Source: Myxococcus stipitatus (lineage in GTDB: Bacteria > Myxococcota > Myxococcia > Myxococcales > Myxococcaceae). Taken from it: 64,000 nt of DNA. The notes under the pieces are model-generated. The model worked only from the letters and a program-made list of their open reading frames with translations. It was not told where the DNA came from and searched no databases. The DNA is taken from assembly GCF_037414475.1 (NCBI RefSeq), contig NZ_CP147913.1:4896001-4960000 (forward strand), in the 5' to 3' direction. The stretch's first letter is position 1, and each line of letters begins with the position of its first letter. Made by a program: the position numbers and the translations under genes. Below are positions 63,318-64,000 of this stretch, in pieces.

Positions 63318-64000
63318 ATGGCCACCCCCTGGAGTCAGGGCGTCCCGAAGAACCTGGTGATTGTCGCGCTCTGCCTGTTGGTGGGCGGAGCCGCGGCGTT
63401 CGCCCTGCGGGAGCCGAGAGCTCCCGGGGCGCTTCCGGTAGCGCCCGTGGTTTCGGATGGAGGCACGGGGGTTCCCACGGGGGGGCCCGAGGTTCCCACG
63501 GGAGGTCCCGAGGTTCCCATCCGGGACGGGAAGAAGGCCCGGCTCACCGGGGCCTACGTCGACCCACGCAGGCCGCGCCGGATGCCCCCAGGGCCCGAGA
63601 TGCGCCATGGCACCGCGGACGTCTGGTGTGAGGGATTGTCCCTGGAGCGCTGTGGCAAGTACCCCCAGGACTGCGAGGTCGGCGTCTATTGCGACGGCGT
63701 GAGGTTCTGCCGGAGCCAGCCCCGCTTTCCCAGTCCGGAGACGTGCGCGGGTGAAGGCATCCTGGGCGCCAACGTGGCGTGTTGCTCCGGGCTCGTCGCG
63801 CGGTGTGGGATTCCCGAGGGAGGACGCGGGACATGCAATCCCCAGCAGGGCGATGAGTCGGAGCCGGTCTGCATCCGCTGTGGCGATGGCATGTGTGGCC
63901 CGTTCGAGCAGGCCTGCAACTGTCCCGAGGACTGTGCTCCGAGTGAGGCCCGGCCCAAGCTTCGCTATCGAGGCCTGAGGCCCGAGGGGCCGGAGGACTT
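63318..64000 (+). CDS. Membrane-anchored Cys-rich protein, cassette copy 2 (3' partial)
   Basis: At least 227 residues from the ATG at 63318; the frame stays open to the window end. It repeats the copy at 60822: signal-anchor GVPKNLVIVALCLLVGGAAAF, a Val/Pro/Gly linker with an extra GGPEVPT unit, then VWCEGLSLERCGKYPQDC, GVYCDGVRFC and CIRCGDGMCGPFEQACNC. DNA identity is high, including the dyad upstream. The sequence past 64000 probably holds a second ankyrin gene (prediction). Confidence 0.85.
   Translation, partial: MATPWSQGVPKNLVIVALCLLVGGAAAFALREPRAPGALPVAPVVSDGGTGVPTGGPEVPTGGPEVPIRDGKKARLTGAYVDPRRPRRMPPGPEMRHGTADVWCEGLSLERCGKYPQDCEVGVYCDGVRFCRSQPRFPSPETCAGEGILGANVACCSGLVARCGIPEGGRGTCNPQQGDESEPVCIRCGDGMCGPFEQACNCPEDCAPSEARPKLRYRGLRPEGPED

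Larger units (their letters stand above)
60786..64000 (+). repeat. Tandem duplication of the Cys-rich/ankyrin cassette
   Basis: The stretch from 60786 (promoter dyad and Cys-rich gene) matches that from about 63285 onward, about 2.5 kb apart, with high DNA identity in the upstream bases, signal-anchor and Cys clusters. The ankyrin gene lies between the two copies; whether it is duplicated too cannot be seen here. Confidence 0.75.

Overview
The window is very GC-rich (roughly 70%), densely packed and strongly biased to G/C in third codon positions. It carries a MYXO-CTERM-type C-terminal sorting tail, many lipoproteins with Ig-like, CARDB or Cys-rich repeats, an orphan histidine kinase, a type III secretion rod-like protein and numerous ATGA-coupled genes. 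Together these point to a myxobacterium, most likely of the family Myxococcaceae (inference from gene content; no species call is made). I saw no rRNA, tRNA, CRISPR array, insertion sequence, prophage or origin. No gene-free stretch clearly exceeds 300 bases; the longest is the divergent region 13133-13417, in which I recognise nothing.

Layout. 1-13 kb: cell-surface and secreted proteins. These are a MYXO-CTERM multidomain protein (5' end outside the window), a small lipoprotein, a lipoprotein with eight He_PIG-like repeats and an EEP nuclease domain, a Cys-rich lipoprotein with a DAGT tract and a lamin-tail-like end, an M64 metallopeptidase and a PEGA-domain protein. 13.4-21.1 kb: a short-chain dehydrogenase relative with altered catalytic residues, a diacylglycerol-kinase-like lipid kinase, then an NrtR-type NUDIX regulator followed by PP2C phosphatase, kinase, nicotinamidase-like hydrolase and VWA protein. 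21.1-30.5 kb: a large CARDB/Ig lipoprotein with a CxxCH motif, two convergent GT4 glycosyltransferases and a tightly coupled four-gene operon ending in a MurG-like glycosyltransferase. 30.5-38.4 kb: histidine kinase, lipoprotein, LysR regulator, pirin, a polytopic membrane protein with a DUF2304-GT2 fusion, and a DUF3088 protein.

38.5-44 kb: two small unknown ORFs, LysR and TetR regulators divergent from two tandem saccharopine-dehydrogenase-like reductases, a type III rod-like protein and an OhrR-like regulator. 44-53 kb: SGNH hydrolase coupled to a LACTB-like serine hydrolase, two tandem YIP1-family membrane proteins, a lipoprotein, a gutted amidohydrolase, a TRIC-like channel and two small ORFs. 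53-61 kb: kelch-repeat protein, LysR plus DoxX, thioredoxin plus nicotinate phosphoribosyltransferase, divergent from D-lactate dehydrogenase, a triple universal-stress protein and Fe superoxide dismutase. 60.8-64 kb: a tandemly duplicated cassette of a Cys-rich membrane-anchored protein and a secreted ankyrin protein; the second copy runs off the end.

Most interesting: the 15.5-21.1 kb block. An NrtR-type regulator (a family that senses NAD-pathway metabolites) precedes a PP2C/kinase/VWA triad resembling E. coli YegK/YegI/YegL and TerY-P modules, with a nicotinamidase-like enzyme between the kinase and VWA genes. The promoters of the regulator gene and of the four-gene operon share one architecture, TTGAC(A/T), then GTGT-N7-ACAC, then TATG. 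This suggests one autoregulated circuit linking NAD status to a phosphorylation module. A second NAD-salvage gene (nicotinate phosphoribosyltransferase) lies about 37 kb away in a redox-stress neighbourhood.
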